Source: Phocaeicola sp. (GTDB taxonomy: Bacteria > Bacteroidota > Bacteroidia > Bacteroidales > Bacteroidaceae). Taken from it: a stretch of 18,487 nt of DNA. The stretch's first letter is position 1, and every line of letters starts with the position of its first letter. The position numbers and the translations under genes were made by a program. Below the pieces are notes generated by a model, which ran no database searches, was not told where the DNA came from, and saw only the letters and a program-made list of their open reading frames with translations. Location: the NCBI GenBank assembly GCA_020026225.1, contig JAHHQU010000041.1, forward strand, positions 1 to 18,487. The letters run 5' to 3'. Shown here in pieces: positions 16,519 through 18,487 of this stretch.

Positions 16519-16543
16519 TGTTATTACTTTTTAAAAAAAACGT

Positions 16544-17449
16544 ATGAAACCAACTTTATTTGTATTAGCTGCTGGTATGGGAAGTCGTTATGGTGGCTTG
16601 AAGCAGCTTGATGGACTGGGTCCTAGTGGTGAAACAATCATGGATTATTCAATCTTTGATGCAATTCGTGGTGGCTTTGGGAAAATAGTATTCGTAATTC
16701 GTAAAGATTTTGAAGAAGATTTCCGTAAGAAGATTATCAGCAAGTATGAAAATCATATTCCGGTAGAAGTTGTTTTCCAATCTTTGGATAATCTTCCTGC
16801 AGGTTATACTTGTCTTGAAGGCCGTGTTAAGCCTTGGGGTACAAATCATGCAGTATTGATGGGTAAAGATGTTATCAAAGAACCATTTGCAGTAATCAAT
16901 GCCGATGACTTCTATGGTCGTGACAGTTTCGCTGTAATTGGCAGATGTTTGTCTGAACTTCCAGAAAACTCTGAAAATAAATATTGTATGGTAGGTTTCC
17001 GTGTAGGAAATACTTTGTCTGAAAGCGGTACTGTAGCTCGTGGTATTTGCTCTGCAAACGAAGAAGGCAACTTGACTACTGTAGTAGAACGTACTGAAAT
17101 CATGCGTGTAGATGGCGTAGTAAGCTATAAAGATGAAAACGGAGCATGGGTAGGTGTTGAAGACAATACTCCTGTATCTATGAATATGTGGGGCTTCACT
17201 CCTGATTATTTCAAGTATTCAGAAGATTACTTTGTAGAATTCTTGAATGCAAACAAAGAAAACTTGAAGGCTGAATATTTCATTCCATTGATGGTTAATA
17301 AATTGATCAATGACAATACTGCTTCAGTGAAAGTGTTGGATACTACTTCAAAATGGTTCGGTGTTACTTATGCAGCTGACCGTCAGAGTGTAGTTGACAA
17401 AATTCAAGCTTTGGTTGACGCTGGGGAATATCCTGATAAATTGTTCTAA
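16544..17449 (+). CDS. Nucleotidyltransferase family protein (sugar-nucleotide pyrophosphorylase-like)
   Basis: This 301-residue protein has the GT-A-like NTP-transferase fold. The nucleotide-binding signature LAAGMGSRYGGLKQ (8-21) is clear, PWGTNHAVL (97-105) fits the base/sugar-binding segment, and NADD (119-122) supplies the metal-binding Asp residues. There is no left-handed beta-helix (hexapeptide) domain, and at about 300 residues it resembles single-domain sugar-1-phosphate nucleotidyltransferases. The sugar and nucleotide are not identifiable from sequence, and no glycan biosynthesis neighbours help. The ATG follows TTTTTAAAAAAAACGT, a typical A-rich initiation region. Expression is probably monocistronic: a -7 element lies 25 bases upstream and a strong terminator 21 bases past the stop. 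The alternative is a phospholipid- or choline-related cytidylyltransferase. Confidence 0.88.
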   Translation: MKPTLFVLAAGMGSRYGGLKQLDGLGPSGETIMDYSIFDAIRGGFGKIVFVIRKDFEEDFRKKIISKYENHIPVEVVFQSLDNLPAGYTCLEGRVKPWGTNHAVLMGKDVIKEPFAVINADDFYGRDSFAVIGRCLSELPENSENKYCMVGFRVGNTLSESGTVARGICSANEEGNLTTVVERTEIMRVDGVVSYKDENGAWVGVEDNTPVSMNMWGFTPDYFKYSEDYFVEFLNANKENLKAEYFIPLMVNKLINDNTASVKVLDTTSKWFGVTYAADRQSVVDKIQALVDAGEYPDKLF

Positions 17450-17470
17450 GTTGAAGAGCTGATTTGGTGT

Positions 17471-17512
17471 AAAAGCTGTATGCCCTATGTAAAGTCGGGT
17501 ATACAGCTTTTT
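17471..17512 (+). terminator. Intrinsic terminator after the nucleotidyltransferase gene
   Basis: The arms 17471-17485 and 17497-17511 form a 15-bp stem with one G-U wobble and an 11-base loop. The 3' arm ends in five T residues (17508-17512), followed by G and TTTG. It starts 21 bases past the stop codon. Confidence 0.82.
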
Positions 17513-17663
17513 GTTTGTATTCTATTTTACGGATGCGTATGGCTGTCTCTTCGGTATGCCCTACCTGAGTCTAGGTAAAAAGAGTGGAAGATAAATGAAA
17601 GTGCCGCTTTTTCTTGGATTTCATTTGATTCTTCTTTTCTTTTGCACTCATAAAAATGTAACC

Positions 17664-18047
17664 ATGTTCAAGTCATTAATTTTCGTCGGTTTAGGTAGTT
17701 GTGTCGGAGGAATGGCACGGTATCTGTTATCGCGTTTTGTACAGCAGTTGTCTCTGTCTACCTTCCCCTTTGGTACGATGTCTGTCAATATATTGGGATG
17801 TTTTGCCATCGGATTTTTCTATGCTTTGTTTGAGCGGGAGCAGTTCCTGAATACTTATTGGAAATTGTTTCTGACTGTAGGATTTTGTGGAGGATTTACC
17901 ACTTTCTCTACTTTTATCAATGAGAATTATCTGTTGGTAAAGGATGACAACTTCTTTTCGGTCATAATTTATGCAGCTTCCAGTATCTTTCTAGGATTTT
18001 TGATGCTGTATGTAGGTTATTGGTTGGTTCGTGAATTCTTTGTGTAA
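17664..18047 (+). CDS. crcB: CrcB/Fluc fluoride channel
   Basis: This 127-residue inner-membrane protein has four hydrophobic segments and exports fluoride as a dual-topology dimer. Conserved motifs are GSCVGGMARY (11-20), FGTMSVNILGCF with Asn42, and GFCGGFTTFSTF (73-84), whose Phe81 and Phe84 correspond to the pore phenylalanines of Fluc proteins. I chose the ATG at 17664 because it begins the family's usual N-terminus (MFKSLIFVGLGS) and gives the normal length; an in-frame ATG at 17595 would add 23 residues. The 147-base upstream gap contains a small TACCT/AGGTA hairpin (17562-17577) but nothing resembling the fluoride riboswitch, so no ligand control is visible. A hairpin terminator follows at 18091-18134. 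Confidence 0.93.
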   Translation: MFKSLIFVGLGSCVGGMARYLLSRFVQQLSLSTFPFGTMSVNILGCFAIGFFYALFEREQFLNTYWKLFLTVGFCGGFTTFSTFINENYLLVKDDNFFSVIIYAASSIFLGFLMLYVGYWLVREFFV

Positions 18048-18090
18048 CTGTATTCCTTTGCTTCTACAGAGAATGGAGCAACTGAATGAC

Positions 18091-18134
18091 AAAACTAGTC
18101 TTATCATAGTTAGGTGAACGGTAAGACTGGTTTT
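18091..18134 (+). terminator. Probable terminator of crcB
   Basis: The arms 18091-18103 and 18122-18134 form a 13-bp stem, extendable by a C-G pair at the base, with an 18-base loop. The one non-Watson-Crick position is a U-G wobble in plus-strand RNA. The 3' arm ends in TTTT. It lies 43 bases after the crcB stop. Confidence 0.6.
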
Positions 18135-18345
18135 GACGTTTGTGAAGGGAGATGAGCTGTAGCAGTTTCGTAAACCGCTAACGTATAGAAGATGTAAAAA
18201 CAAAGTTCGAAACGAACAGGCAGCATTTGGAATGAAACAACTTTTTGAGACACGGAAAGCCTGACCGCAATGCATAGATAGAATGCAAAACGGCAAAAGG
18301 AACGACAATTAATCTTTTTAAGAAAGGAAGATGATTCTTTGATAT

Positions 18346-18424
18346 AAAAAATGATAATCAGACTATCACTTTCTCTTTTAGGGTGCGTTTTGAGGTGTAA
18401 AACGATGTAATAGTCTAATTATCA
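18346..18424 (-). terminator. Intrinsic terminator of ssrA (tmRNA)
   Basis: The arms 18352-18366 and 18410-18424 form a 15-bp stem whose only irregular pair is a U-G wobble in minus-strand RNA. The 43-base loop contains a nested 6-bp hairpin CGTTTT/AAAACG (18386-18404). On the minus strand the stem is followed at once by six T (18346-18351). Strand, wobble and T run all point to termination of the tmRNA transcript, 10 bases past its mature 3' end. Confidence 0.82.
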
Positions 18425-18434
18425 ATGTTATTAG

Positions 18435-18487
18435 TGGAGCTGGAGGGAGTCGAACCCTCGTCCAAACAAGGAAGCCATATGCTTTCT
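18435..18487 (-). ncRNA. ssrA: tmRNA (ssrA), 3' end only
   Basis: The reverse complement ends in GGACGAGGGTTCGACTCCCTCCAGCTCCA, the T-arm and acceptor 3' strand typical of tmRNA; the TTCGA T-loop and CAGCTCC acceptor are plain. tmRNA rescues stalled ribosomes and tags their products for proteolysis. The discriminator A is at 18435 and the next bases are CTA, so CCA is not encoded and must be added by the nucleotidyltransferase. The tag reading frame and the 5' half lie outside the window. Its terminator is at 18346-18424. Confidence 0.88.

Larger units (their letters stand above)
18048..18434. other. Gene-free region between crcB and ssrA
   Basis: This convergent gap of almost 390 bases holds the probable crcB terminator (18091-18134) and the ssrA terminator (18346-18424). 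In the 210 bases between them I see only a 5-bp hairpin GTTCG/CGAAC (18205-18217) and no credible reading frame. Confidence 0.5.

Noticed and set aside
17513..17663. Fluoride riboswitch upstream of crcB
   Set aside because: crcB genes often carry one, but the conserved GAUGG core, pseudoknot segments and CUGAU element are not present; only a small 5-bp hairpin is seen.
17991..18308. 105-codon minus-strand reading frame over the crcB end and gap
   Set aside because: It overlaps the crcB 3' end and its terminator and has no domain or start signal.

Overview
The window looks like chromosomal DNA from a member of the Bacteroidales, most likely Bacteroides or Phocaeicola. This rests on AT-rich intergenic DNA, start codons preceded by A-rich tracts instead of Shine-Dalgarno sequences, several copies of the Bacteroidetes -7 element TAnnTTTG, a lipoprotein-type TamA (TamL) beside TamB, a large hybrid sensor kinase paired with an NtrC-type regulator, and a tmRNA without an encoded CCA. 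I see no insertion sequence, phage gene, CRISPR array or other sign of transfer.

Layout, left to right. The left edge cuts a minus-strand initiator tRNA (1-49). A plus-strand block (298-2441) carries a TetR-type regulator, fabG and an RluA-type pseudouridine synthase, with strong hairpin terminators after fabG and after the synthase. From 16416 down to 2763 all six genes are on the minus strand: tamB, tamL (overlapping tamB by 23 bases), a lipoprotein cyclophilin-type PPIase, an M16 zinc peptidase (7 bases after the PPIase), a hybrid histidine kinase, and its sigma-54-type response regulator. A 20-bp palindrome splits this run after tamL, a 500-base gene-free gap separates the peptidase from the kinase, and the regulator probably has an additional promoter. 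At 16417-16543 a divergent region leads to a plus-strand sugar-nucleotidyltransferase-like gene, then crcB (fluoride channel). The right edge cuts the 3' end of minus-strand ssrA (tmRNA), with its terminator at 18346-18424.

How the genes may work together. TetR and fabG are 31 bases apart behind one good promoter, which suggests a locally regulated fatty-acid synthesis unit. TamB and TamL form an inner-to-outer-membrane assembly pair. The PPIase, the M16 peptidase and the two-component phosphorelay follow on the same strand, so a link between envelope proteostasis and sigma-54 signalling is a reasonable hypothesis, but it rests on gene order only.

I did not find a clearly undescribed system. 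The points most worth a second look are the kinase's histidine-rich extracytoplasmic segment with its four-step relay, the lysine-rich TamB tail that also forms the tamL translation start region, the large insertion in the cyclophilin, and the palindromes that contain stop codons.
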